Assembly (NCBI RefSeq): GCF_000715075.1
Contig: NC_134101.1
Location: forward strand, 22,932,822 to 22,996,821
Source of the DNA: Nicotiana tabacum
Lineage: Eukaryota > Streptophyta > Magnoliopsida > Solanales > Solanaceae
DNA length: 64,000 nt
Reading direction: 5' to 3'
This document shows, piece by piece, positions 1 to 11,320 of the stretch (the first letter of the stretch is position 1; every line of letters starts with the position of its first letter). A program made the position numbers and the translations under genes. The notes beneath the pieces were generated by a model that made no database searches, was not told where the DNA came from, and saw only the letters and a program-made list of their open reading frames with translations.

Positions 1-2505
1 TATAGAGAAAATTGGAGGTTTTGTCCTAAAGTTCATAATATAAATTTTTGAGTTTTGAACATCGAATTGGAGTCAGATTTGAATGAAACTAGTAAGTTTG
101 GACTCATACTTGAATGGGTGGCCGTATGTTGTGAAATTTATCGGGTTTCGAGGTGCGGGCCCGGGGGTCGACTTTTGGGTCGATTTTTAGACTTTGTTAA
201 AGATTGAAACTTTATGATCGGGATTAGCCTCTTACGAGTTTTATTTGTGCTTTGAAGTTATTTTGATTAGATTTGAGCCGCCCGGAGGTCATATCACCCG
301 AGGAGTTCATTTTGAGTATCGGTTTGCCTTCTTTGAGGTAAGTGTTTTGCCTAACTTTGTTGAGGGAATTTTTTCTACTATTTGACATTGTTTGCTACAT
401 GCGGGGGTGATACATATATGAGGTGACGAGCATATATGCATATGCCAGGGTAACCATGCTCGGGGGTAAAATATGTTATAAACTATGTCTTCTAGAATCA
501 CGTGATCTTCTTGCCTCATGCCTTACTTGGCTCTTAGATACTAAGAACATAGTATTAAATGTTAGAAAATAAGACTTAGCTTATTATAACTTGATCAAAT
601 TTGATGGAGATTCTGAGAATATATTGGTGTGTTTAATTCGGTCATCAATATGCATAATCATTAATATATTTCTACGACTGATATTCTTGAGATACTAGAT
701 TCTATACTTGTGTTGTAGATCATTTGTGAAATTTGTTGGAATACTTGAATAAAAAGGTTCTTGTGGGTTTATTGAACTATTGTTGGCTTGGAAAGTTGTG
801 ATTGGGATTCATTTGAAATATTCATTTAAACACTCCCCTTGACGTTATTTATGCTTCCTGCCTTATTTGTCATTGATATACATATGCTTGGTAAGGAAGA
901 GTGTAAAGCACGAAGGGTGATGTCGTGCATTTGTTTATGCATTATCATGTGAGGGAGAGTGTAAAGAACAAAGGGTGATGTCGTGCCATATTATTTGAGA
1001 GTTAAATCACAATGGGTGATGTCGTGCCATATTATTGAGAGTAAAAGCGCGAAAGGTGATACTGTGCCATATTATTGAGAGTGAAAGCACGAAGGGTGAT
1101 GCCGTGCCATATCATTGTGAGTAAAAGCACGAAGGGTGATGCCGTGCCATGTTATGTGAGTAAAAGCACGAAGGGTGATGCCATGCCATTGCATTCATAT
1201 TATTACGCTTTCATGTTATGGTGATTTCATGTTACGAAGGGTGTTTCCGTGCAAGTGAGGACGAGAGACATGCATTATATTTTGATATTTCTTTCTTGCA
1301 GATACTTTCATGTCTTTACCTAGAGTTGTTATTGTCGTGTTCATGGTTCTTATGTAATATGTCGTTACTGTTCTGTCTTTATCCTCTATCACCTTATTGT
1401 CATGCTCTCATGCCTTCTATTTGCTTAAACTTGCTAATATCATGCCTATTTCCCGCTGTTAGGATTTCATCCATGCCATATGTTTTGTTGCACGTAAGTG
1501 TAGGTCTTCTTCCATACTAGTCGTTCTTGTCCCTACTTGCTAATTTATAAAGATCATGTGTCCGCTTTCTTATTTGTCATATTTGTCTTCATGCCTTCAC
1601 CTTGCTAGTTAGTCGAAATTACATTCTTTTTTCCTAATCATTGTCATTACCTATATGCTTTCTGTTCAGTCTATTACAGATGTTCTCATGTACACTCCCG
1701 TCCCCCATAATTATTTGCGTATTTCCCACTCTATCATTTTTGTTATCGGCATTTCTGTCATTTGGCTGGTACTGCTTTACGCATAATTGGTGAGGATGAG
1801 ATAAATGCACGAAGGGTGTTGTCGTGCCGTTGAATTTGATGTCTTGGGTATATTTTTCACATTATGAAAGTTTTGATGTGATTGTTGTGATTTATTGGCT
1901 TTCGCTCTCAGGAAAGGATTGGGTGAGATTTTGATACCTGTTGAATTATGTTTTCCCTTAGTAATCCGTTATTGCTTTGTATGATCGTTTCGTGTGCTCT
2001 ACTCTGTTCTGCTGTAGTATAGTTTTATTGTTAGTTACATTACAGGTTTTATCAATGAGCATATTTTAACCAAAGCCTCGTCACTACTTCGCCGAGGTTA
2101 GACAAGATACTTACTCAGTACATGGGGTCGGTTGTACTAATACTACACTTCTGCACACTGTGTGCAGATATTGGTTGTTGTTGTTGCGGTGTTCTATGAT
2201 TGCTGGGATTGAAGATGTACCTGTGTTCCTGTTGTAGCTGCCTCTTGTTCATGGTAGCCCTAGATTTATAAAAACTCTATTTATGTATTTTTCAAACAGA
2301 AGATGTATTTACTTCATATCAGCTTGTAAATTCTATTCTTAGAAGCTCATGATTTTTTCTACCAGTCCTTGGGGATGTATAAGACTTAGATAACTCCTTT
2401 GTTAAATTGTGTTATTAAATTAATTGAAAATGAGAAATCGTTAATTGGCTTACCTAGCGGGTTGGGTTAGGTGCCATCACGACTAGTGAATTCCGGGTCG
2501 TGATA
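1..2505 (+). repeat. LTR (left copy, 5' end outside window) of an LTR-leader-LTR element
   Basis: This stretch is repeated almost base for base at 3780-6281, with small indels and scattered substitutions. It ends in GGGTCGTGATA, a one-base variant of the GGGTCGTGACA terminus shared by other LTRs in the window, and is followed two bases later by a primer-binding site. Orientation is therefore plus and this is the 5' LTR; its first part lies upstream of the window. It contains a donor-like AGGTAAGT at 337, the GAGGTGACGAG hairpin at 413-438, a tandem array at 900-1260, and a terminal-region hairpin at 2151-2167. Short frames inside it have no recognisable domain. Confidence 0.88.
900..1260 (+). 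repeat. Tandem array of ~40-bp hairpin units in left LTR
   Basis: Six to seven degenerate units of roughly 37-60 bp, each built around GCACGAAGGGTGATGCCGTGC, in which the outer GCACG and CGTGC can pair. The spacer between units is A/T-rich (GAGAGTAAA, CCATATTATT). The same array recurs in the other LTR copy at 4677-5035. Confidence 0.85.
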
Positions 2506-2507
2506 GG

Positions 2508-2525
2508 TGGTATCATAGCACTAGG
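2508..2525 (+). other. Primer-binding site (initiator-Met tRNA type)
   Basis: TGGTATCATAGCACTAGG lies two bases after the LTR end. The classical plant iMet PBS begins TGGTATCAGAGC; this copy differs by one base in the first twelve. It fixes plus orientation and shows that the DNA to its right is internal leader. Confidence 0.8.
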
Positions 2526-2780
2526 TTCGTAGGTTCTACGAGTCATGAGCAAGTGTTTAGTACAGTCCTGCAGATCGGTATGATGACGTCCATACCTATC
2601 TTTGGGAGGCTACAAGGCATTTAAGAAAAAGTTTCCTTTCTTCTTTCCTTATCGTGCGGCCTTGTTTCAGCTTGAAATCGATGACTTTGACACTTCCCAA
2701 TCGCTTATATGTAATGTTGTGCACTCAGTATTCTTTATGCACCGAGTCTGAGAATAGCTCTGTATGGTGATTCTGGTATT
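2526..2780 (+). mobile_element. Residual internal leader between two LTRs
   Basis: About 250 bp follow the PBS and have no counterpart in the LTR copies. No gag, pol or polypurine tract is visible. At about 2745-2785 the sequence passes directly into LTR-like DNA that carries on into the second copy. The coding region of the element has been lost, by deletion or because the source element was already reduced. The exact junction cannot be set by eye. Confidence 0.6.
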
Positions 2781-3224
2781 GGGAGCGCATCCAAAAATGG
2801 ATTTGGAGGTCCGTAGGTCATTTTGGAATCGTTTGGCAAAAGTTAGAAATTTGAAGGTTTTTGAGAAGTTTGACTGGAAGTGAACTTTTTGATATTAGGG
2901 TCGGAATCCGATTTCGAAAGTTGGAGCAAGTCCGTAATGTCAAATGTGACTTATGTGCAAAATTTGAGGTCAATCGGACATGATTTGATAGGTTTCGGAA
3001 TCGGTTGTGGAAGTTTGAAGTTTCAAGTTCATTGAATACGAATTGATGTGTGATTCATCGTTTTGATGTTGTTTTGTGTGTTTTGTGGCTTCGAGTAGGT
3101 CCGTGTTACGTTATGGGCCTTGTTGGTATGTTTGGACGGGGCCTCGGGTGTGTTCCAGGTGGGCTACGGGACACTTTCCTCCTATTTTGAACTGCTGAAT
3201 CTGTCATCTGGTTTTCCTTCATCG

Positions 3225-3600
3225 CGTTCGCATCCTTGCACTCGCATTCGCGTAGTGTTATTTTAGAGGGAGGAATATTTCCTCTTCGCGTTTGCAGCTA
3301 CCATCTCGCGTTCGCGAAGTTCTTCCACCTCCGTCTTCGCGTTCGCATTCCATATGTCGCATTCGCAAAGTGAAAACCAGGCCCCGGGCACTGGTGATCA
3401 TTTTCCTCTTCGTGTTCGCGTGTCTCTTACGCGTTCGCGTGTCTCTTACGCGTTCGCGTGTCTCTTACGCGTTCGCGTAAGTCCTGTCCCTTGTTCATCG
3501 CATTCGCATCCCGTGTCTCGCGTTCGTGAAGGGTATTTTGGGCAGCTTTTGTTTTCTTCTGCGAGAATGGGATAGTTCTTCTGCGTTCGCGATGCATAAA
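3225..3600 (+). repeat. CpG-rich TTCGCG block with 17-bp tandem repeat
   Basis: Dense CGCGTTCGCG words occur in otherwise AT-rich DNA. At about 3413-3481 a 17-bp unit (GTGTCTCTTACGCGTTC) is repeated three to four times. The block sits some 100-400 bp upstream of a GGGTAAGTG motif, the same relative place as CpG blocks in the other LTR families here. A promoter or 5' transcribed role is only an inference. Confidence 0.7.
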
Positions 3601-4676
3601 AGACCTGGTAGTGTTCTTTTAAAAATCGCGATTTTGACTTCATTTTAACATTTTCAAGCCCGGATTGAGGCGATTCTTGGAGCAATTTTCATCTTGTGGA
3701 CTAGGGTAAGTGTTCTCTACTCATTTTTTATCTTATATCACGAATCTACCCTCGTTTTTGGTAATTGGATTATGAATTTTATAGAGGAAATTGGAGGTTT
3801 TGGCCTAAAGTTCATAATATGAATTTTTGAGTTTTGAACATCGAATTGGAGTCGGATTTGAATGAAACTAGTATGGTTGGACCCATACTTGAATGGGTGG
3901 CCGTATTTTGTGAAATTTGTCGGGTTCCGAGGTGCGGGCCCGGGGGTTGACTTTTGGGTCGATTTTAGATTTTGTTAAATATTGAGACTTTATGATCCGG
4001 AATAGCCTCTTACGAGTTTTGTTTGTGTTTTAAAGTTATTTTGATTAGATTTGAGCCGCCCGGAGGTCATATCACCCGAGGAGTTCATTTTGAGTATCGG
4101 TTTGCCTTCTTTGAGGTAAGTGTTTTGCCTAACTTTGTTGAGGGAATTTTTTCTACTATTTGACATTGTTTGCTACATGTGGGGGTGATACATATATGAG
4201 GTGACGAGCATATATGCATGTGCCAGGGTAACCATGCTCGGGGGTAAAATATATTATAAATTGTGTCTTGTAGAATCACGTGATCTTCTTTCCCCGTGCC
4301 TTACTTGGCTCGTAGATACTAAGAACATAGTATTAAATATTAGAAACTAAGACTTAGCTTATTATAACTTGATCAAATTTGATGGAGATTCTGAGAATAC
4401 ATTGGTGTGCTTAATTCGGTCATCAATATGCATAATCATTAATACATTGCTACGGCCGATATTCTTGAGATACTAGATTCTATACTTGTGTTGTAGATCA
4501 TTTGTGAAATTTGTTGGAATACTTGAATAAAAAGGTTCTTGTGGGTTTATTGAACTATTGTTGGCTTGGAAAGTTGTGATTGGGATTCATTTGAAATATT
4601 CATTTAAACACTCCCCTTGACGTTATTTATGCTTCCTGCCTTGTTTGTCATTGATATACATATGCTTGGTAAGGAA

Positions 4677-5035
4677 GAGTGTAAAGCACGAAGGGTGATG
4701 TCGTGCATTTGTTTATGCATTATCATGTGAGGGAGAGTGTAAAGCACGAAGGGTGATGTCGTGCCATATTATTTGAGAGTTAAATCACAAAGGGTGATGT
4801 CGTGCCATATTATTGAGAGTAAAAGCACGAAGGGTGATACTGTGCCATATTATTGAGAGTGAAAGCACGAAGGGTGATGCCGTGCCATATCATTGTGAGT
4901 AAAAGCACGAAGGGTGATGCCGTGCCATGTTATGTGAGTAAAAGCACGAAGGGTGATGCCGTTCCATTGTATTTATATTATTACGCTTTCATGTTATGGT
5001 GAGTTCATGGCACGAAGGGTGTTTCGGTGCAAGTG
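4677..5035 (+). repeat. Tandem array of ~40-bp hairpin units in right LTR
   Basis: Counterpart of the array at 900-1260, with the same unit order. Units carry GCACGAAGGGTGATGCCGTGC, which can pair at its ends. Differences from the left copy are point changes. Confidence 0.85.
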
Positions 5036-7254
5036 AGGACGAGAGATATGCATTATGTTGTGATATTTCTTTCTTGCAGATACTTTCATGTTTTTACCTG
5101 GAGTTGTTATTGTCGTGTTCATGGTTCTTATGTGATATGCCATTACTGTTCTGTCTTTATTCTCTATCACCTTATTGTCATGCTATCATGCCTTCTATTT
5201 GCTTTAACTTGCTAATATCATGCCTATTTCCTGCTGTTAGGATTTCATCCATGCCATATGTTTTGTTGCACGTAAGTGTAGGCCTTCTTCCATACTAGTC
5301 ATTCTTGTCCCTACTTGATAACTTATAAAGATCATGTGTCCGCTTCCTTATTTGTCATATTTGTCTTCATTCCTTCACCTTGCTAGTTAGTTGAAATTAC
5401 ATTCCTTTTTCCTAATCATTGTCATTACCTATATGCTTTCTGTTCAGTTTGTTACTGATGTTCTCATGTACACTCCCGTCCCCCATAGTTATTTGCGTAT
5501 TTCCCACTGTCATTTCTGTTATCGGTATTTCTGTCATTTGGCTGGTACTGCTTTACGCATAATTAGTGAGGATGAGATAAATGCACGAAGGATGTTGCCG
5601 TGTCGTTGAATTTGATGTCTTGGGTATATTTTTCACATTATGAAAGTTTTGATGTGATTGTTGTGATTTATTGGCTTTCGCTCTCAGGAAAGGATTGGGT
5701 GAGATTTTGATACCTGTTGAATTGTGTTTTCCCTTAGTACTCCGTTATTGCTTTGTATAATCGTTTCGTGTGCTCTACTCTTTTGTGTTGTAGTATAGTT
5801 TTATTGTTAGTTACATTACAAGTTTTATCAATGAGCATATTTTAACCAAAGCCTCGTCACTACTTTGACGAGGTTAGACAAGATACTTACTCAGTATATG
5901 AGGTCGGTTGTACTGATACTATACTTCTGCACATTGTGTGCAGAAATTGGTTGTTGTTGTTGCTGTGTTCTATGGTTGCCGGGATTGAAGATGTACCTGC
6001 ATTCCTGTTGTAGATGCCTCTTGTTCATGGTAGCCCTAGATTTATAAAAACTCTGTTTATGTTTTTTTCAAACAGAAGATGTATTTACTTCATATCAGCT
6101 TGTAAATTCTATTTTTAGAAGATCATGATTTGTACTACTAGTCCTTGGGGATGTATAAGACATAGATAATTCCTTTGTTAAATTGTGTTATTAGATTAAT
6201 TAAATATGGAAAATCGTTAATTGGCTTACCTAGCGGGTTGGGTTAGGTGCCATCACGACTAGTGAATTCCGGGTCATGACAAATTTTGGGGCTGATAAAT
6301 TTTGTTCTTCGCGATCGCGAAGAGTAAATACCCGGGCAGTAGCTATATTTCGAGGTTTCAGCCATTTTTAACATATTTGGAACTATGGAGCTCGGATTGA
6401 AGCGATTATTGAGGCGATTTTTACAACATGGATTGGGGGTAAGTGTTCTATATCCTAATGTGTTTATATTTCATGAATCTATTATTATATTCATCGTTTA
6501 ATTTGGATTTTAATGGAAGAAATCAAGATTTTTGTAAAATCTTCCAAAAACGAAAATTTAAGATTTGGAGGTCGAGTTGTTATTGGAATTCAATAAAATT
6601 GGTATGGTTGAACTTGTATCGGAATGGGTGTTCGTATTTCATGAAAATTATGTCTGGTTCCGAGGGGCGGGCCCCGCGTTGACTTTTGTTGACTTTTTAG
6701 AATAAATATTTAAGTCGGCGTATTATTATCCGGAATTGTTTCCGATGAATTTTAATGAAGTTATACAATTAATTTGGATAGATTTGAGCGGTCCGAAGGC
6801 CAATTCAAGCAAGAAGGAAATTTTGGAATATCGGCATAACTTCAAAAAGGTAAGTGTCTTGCTTAACCTCGAGTGGGGAAAATACCCCTTAGGCATTGAG
6901 TATTATGTGCAAATTGTGTAATTGAAAACCATGTACGCGAGGTGACGAGTACGTACTTGGTTTATATGTGCAAATTTCGTTGATTAAAATCCTTAGACGC
7001 CCTTAGGTATTAAATTGGAAATTATTGACATTTATTAAATCCTCTATTTGTCATGCCTAGATCCTTGTTTGTTGAAATTATTTTATACGATGATTTGGTG
7101 TGATTGCCACCTTAATTTTATGTGAAATATTATTTTGTTGAGCTGTTCACTTCCGGATATTTTTGTTAAGATTTTGTGCATATTATGATCGAGTCATGGG
7201 CTCCTTATTGTGGAAAATAATGTATTGTTGATTTCTGTGACAAGTTGTAATATC

Positions 7255-7470
7255 TGGGCACTTGATGTGCAGTTTGTGATATGTTGTAAGATTTGAGCAC
7301 TTGATGTGCAATTTATGATATGTTGTAACATTTTAGCACTTGATGTGCAATCTGTGATATGTTGTAAGATTTGAGCACTTGATGTGCAATTTGTGAAATG
7401 TTGTAATATTTGGGCACTTGAGGTGCAAGTTGTATTATGCTGTGATATTTGGGCACTTGAGGTGTGATTT
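7255..7470 (+). repeat. Tandem array of ~44-bp units with GCAC-TTGAT-GTGC core
   Basis: About five units of the form GTGATATGTTGTAAGATTTG followed by GAGCACTTGATGTGCAA. Each unit holds a short hairpin in which GCAC pairs with GTGC. The position matches the hairpin arrays of the other LTR families. Confidence 0.8.
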
Positions 7471-7491
7471 GTGAAATATTGTGATATTGAT

Positions 7492-7673
7492 ATGCATGCG
7501 GTGAGATAAGGGTGGCTTGAAATGCGTGGCTAGTAGGGGAACTACTAGAAGTCATGCGATGATATAAGGTTAGGGTGTTGAAATGCATGCGGTGAGATAA
7601 GGGTGGCTTGAAATGCGTGGCTAGCAGGGGAACTACTAGAAGTCATGCGGTGTGATAAGGATGGCTAAAACGC
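7492..7673 (+). repeat. Two-copy 91-bp tandem repeat
   Basis: ATGCATGCGGTGAGATAAGG starts at 7492 and again at 7583, and both copies contain AGGGGAACTACTAGAAGTCA. It lies inside the LTR fragment, next to the hairpin array. Confidence 0.8.
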
Positions 7674-8652
7674 AGGATGCTATTCGGGAAAAATGATTTC
7701 TTTAAAATTAAATGCGAAGGCTCCCGCGGTGATATAAGGAAATGAGATATTGTGAATATATTTATGATTTGGGACTACGAGGTGGTACATCGGGAGTGCC
7801 CTGTTGATATTTCTTTATTTATGTTATTGCCTTGGGTGATTTTATTTTATTTAATATAAATATCATGACCCAAAATCCAACCACGGGCGTCGTGATGGCA
7901 CCTAGTCTCTAAGACTAGGTAAGCCAATTTTAATTACATTTTTTATGCCATTTTTTTTAAATATGAATTAAATAGGTAATCAAAACTAACAGCGGGACAA
8001 ATATAAATATACAACATTTCCAAGACTGGTAGTACTGAGTCACGAACTCTAACTGAATACATGGAATGATCATGAGGGCCGAATATACAATACTGTTTGA
8101 TTAAAAATTAACAGTACAATGAAATGAAAAGACTCCAAGGGACTGCGATGACCAAGGAGCTCTCCCTTGAATCCTTACTATCCCGCTTTAACTCTGCTCA
8201 AGCCCGATATCTTCGATACCTGGCTCTGCACAAAAATGTGCAGAAGTGTAGTATGAGTACACCACGGTCAGTACCCAGTAAGTATCAAGACTAACCTCAA
8301 TGGAGTAGAGACGAGGTACAGTCAAGACACTTACTAGTCTAATAACCTGTGCAATATAATATAAAAAATAATAGGAAACAAATAACATCAAGGCAACATA
8401 AAACAACCCATGATATGTACAGTAAGACAATAAAATCACCATTTAATATCGCTCAACAATTAATAAATTCAATTACACCCAGTTAACTCAAATTCTTCAA
8501 TTAAATATCTTTCACATATAATTCTTACGAATAAAACTCTTTTTCAAATATAATTTCGTCGAATAAATATTTTGAATATAATTCTTTCGATTAAAGAGTC
8601 ATCATGTGACACCTCATTTCAAAATCATAAAAATACGGGTCTCAGCCCATTT

Positions 8653-8880
8653 TCATATTTCCACGGCACCTCGTGCCCATAATTAAATCGTCATATTTTC
8701 CCGGCACCTCGTGCCCTCATTTTATATCACAACTTCATGGACAATTCACGTGTCAAATATCATTATCATTTCATCACAGCACCTCGTGCCCACATTTCAT
8801 ATCACAACTGCACGGACAATTCACGTGCCAAATAACTTTATTATTTACTTACGACACCCCGTGCCCACGTTTCATTTTAT
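8653..8880 (-). repeat. ~76-bp tandem array with GGCACGAGGTGCC hairpins
   Basis: Two to three units; each holds GGCACCTCGTGCC (its own near-palindrome) plus CACGGACAATTCACGTGCC. Matching arrays lie at 17072-17360 (three or more units) and, in the opposite orientation, at 37545-37765. Confidence 0.8.
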
Positions 8881-9054
8881 AATCCACCTGGCAATAGCCA
8901 CATGCTTTCGATTTCAACATAAATCAGATTGTTATCAATTTACCAACAACAAGACAAATTGCACAAGGTATAAAAAAACACAAGAAAATCACAATATCAC
9001 ATGAAAATCATCAACACCACAACACCACGTCATCACATATCGTCCCTGACAATA

Positions 9055-9198
9055 GCCACCCTTACCGCTCCTATTTCCACCCTTATTACTCCTATAACTA
9101 CCCTTATTGCTCCTATTGCCACCCTTATCACTCCTATAGCTACCCTTATCGCTCTTATTGCCTCCTTTATCGCTCCTATAGCCACCCTTATCGCTCCG
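9055..9198 (-). repeat. 21-bp minisatellite (GCCACCCTTATCGCTCCTATT)
   Basis: About seven imperfect copies of a 21-bp unit (GATAAGGGTGGC on the element's sense strand). Because 21 is a multiple of three the array leaves long open frames on both strands with a repeated S-D-K-G-G type pattern. I read these as artefacts, not genes. Confidence 0.85.
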
Positions 9199-9806
9199 CC
9201 CAGATAATATTCCAACAAACACAACCACAGTAAAATGCCACCCTTATACCTAAATAATATCAACAGTGAAATGCCACCCTTATATCCTCAAAATAATAAT
9301 TAACACAACACAATAATTTACACAGAAAATTATCATGGCAACATAACAAAATCAATTCATATCACAATTTGCCCAATGGCCACAACCAAATTCCAAAGCT
9401 ATAACCAAGTCAATTAATTTTACAACAAATAGCCAAAAGCTCCACACGATGTGTACAACACCCAAAAATAATCAATAGAGATAGAAATTACTCAACATAA
9501 AGCGAAGTCTTCATTAAATTTAAATTTTTCAATAATTATATAAACACCTCTTCTTAAACGCATTTAATTAATTAATTGCAGAGGGAAAATCCATAATAAA
9601 AAAATTAAATTCCAATAATTATCAAACCAACAAATTCACAAAATTACATAAATAATCAAGTAACAATCACCTCAAATTGTCATATAATAACAGATTCAAC
9701 AACAACAAGGATATAGGCACGACAAATAGATGATTAAATATATACCAACAATTATACACAATATGCTCAAGACTTTAACTCAATAAAATTTATACGTATA
9801 AGCTGA

Positions 9807-9830
9807 GTACGTACTCGTCACCTCGCGTAC
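9807..9830 (-). other. GAGGTGACGAG inverted-repeat element, minus-strand LTR
   Basis: Plus-strand CTCGTCACCTC (9814-9824) lies between GTACG (9807-9811) and CGTAC (9826-9830). It is the same conserved core and arm arrangement as in the plus-strand LTRs. Confidence 0.6.
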
Positions 9831-10995
9831 ACGGCTTTTCACATTTCACAAATGGTACATAAGACTCGATGCCTAAGGGGTATTTCCCCGACTCGAGGTT
9901 AAGCAAGACGCTTACCTTTTTGAAGTTAGGCCGATATTCCAAAATAGCCTTCTTGCTTGAATTGACCTCCGGATAGCTCAAATCTATCCAAATTAATTGC
10001 ATAACTTCATTAAAATTCATCGAAAATAATTTCGGATAATAATACATCGACTTACAATTTTTATTCCAAAAAGTCAACGCGGGGACCGCCTCTCGAAACC
10101 CGAATAATTTTCATAAAATCCGAATACTCATTCCGATACGAGTTCAACCATACCAATTTTATCGAATTCCAATAACAACTCAGCCACCAAATCTTAAATT
10201 TTCGTTTTTGGAAGATTTTGTAAAAATCTTGATTTCTTCCATTTAAATCCGAATTAAATGATGGATTCAAAGGTATAATCATGGAAATTAATCAAAACTG
10301 GATAAGAATCACTTACCCCAACCCACACAAGAATCTCTCCAAAAATTGCCTTCCACCGAGCTCCCAATTTGATTTTGTGTTATGAGCTCAAACCCCCGTT
10401 TTTGGGACTTTTAATTCTACCCAGGCGTCAAAGCATCGCGATCGCGGAAGAACGAATGCGATTGTGTAGAAGGAAAGTGGCTACTGCCCAAAAAGTGTTA
10501 CGCGATCGCGGATAGAGTTGTGCGATCGCGAAGAAGGAAAACTCGGTGCCCACGAACTGAGCTACGCGAACGCGTGAAGAAGCAGGCGAACGAGGGAAAG
10601 GCATACTTACGCATTCGCGGACTGAAGAATGTGAACGCGTAGAGGAACTATCACCCGTCTCCAGCTCACAGTGTTTTCTACATGAATGCGAATATGGAGC
10701 TGCGAACGCGAAGAAGGGAAAGGTAGACCTTCGCAATCGCATAAGGTATTATGCAAACGCGATGAAGAAAAATGGGGCAGATCAACAGAACACTACGCGA
10801 TCGCGACTGGAGCTACGCGATCACGAAAGAGAGCACCAGACACCAGAAACCAGCAATCCAAAAATAGAAGAAATTGGCCCGAGGCCCATCCGAAACACAG
10901 CTGAGGCCCCCGGGACCCCGTCTAAACACACAAACAAGTTCCAGAACCTAATACGGACTCGCTCGAGGTCTCAAATTACATCGTCCTTGACAATA

Positions 10996-11144
10996 GCCAC
11001 CCTTATCGCTCCTATTGCCACCCTTATTACTCCTATAGCCACCCTTATCGCTCATATTGCTACCTTTATCACTCCTATAGCTACCCTTATCGCTCTTATT
11101 GCCACCCTTATCGCTCCTATAGCCACCTTTATCGCTCAACCCAG
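10996..11144 (-). repeat. 21-bp minisatellite, second unit of 3' LTR
   Basis: Same 21-bp GCCACCCTTATCGCTCCTATT-type array as at 9055, duplicated with the 1.6-kb unit. Confidence 0.85.
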
Positions 11145-11320
11145 ATAATATTCCAACAAACACAACCACAGTGAAATGCCACCCTTATACCTACATAATA
11201 TCAACGGTGAAATGCCACCTTATATCCTCAAAATAATAATTAACACAACATAACTATTTACACGGGAAATTATCACGGCAACATAACAAAATCAATTCAT
11301 ATCACAATTTGCCCAATGGC

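Larger units (their letters stand above)
2781..6281 (+). repeat. LTR (right copy, 5' end probably truncated)
   Basis: This is the second LTR of the same element; 3780-6281 duplicates 1-2505. It ends GGGTCATGACA at 6281. The 5' part (2781-3779), which is not in the window for the left copy, contains the CpG-rich TTCGCG block at 3225-3600 and a donor-like GGGTAAGTG at 3705. No canonical TGT LTR start is seen near 2781, so the start is uncertain. The short frames here overlap LTR repeats and are not taken as genes. Confidence 0.8.
6282..7860 (+). repeat. Plus-strand LTR fragment, left half (split by the 7861-21348 insertion)
   Basis: Starts abruptly after the 6281 LTR end, in the middle of an LTR: a short GCGATCGCGAAG CpG remnant, then GGGGGTAAGTG at 6436, a segment at 6744-6850 closely matching 36400-36505 of the solo LTR, a second AAGGTAAGTG at 6849, and the GAGGTGACGAG hairpin at 6933-6956. 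The 5' part is missing. It is interrupted at 7860 by the minus-strand element and continues at 21349. It contains no gene. Confidence 0.78.

Noticed and set aside
900..1190. Regular repeats considered as a CRISPR-like array
   Set aside because: Units are degenerate, spacers are repeats too, there are no cas genes, and the array lies inside an LTR of a plant retrotransposon.
3292..3685. Arg/Ser/Val-rich frames in the CpG block as a possible gene
   Set aside because: They are created by 17-bp repeats of CGCGTTCGCG and exist in three overlapping frames; the segment is LTR.
8989..9263. Overlapping open frames on both strands with S-D-K-G-G or T-L-I-A-P-I repeats (also near 10948-11169, 17476-17715, 37115-37336)
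   Set aside because: They are produced by a 21-bp minisatellite whose period is a multiple of three; no start context, domain or conservation beyond the repeat.
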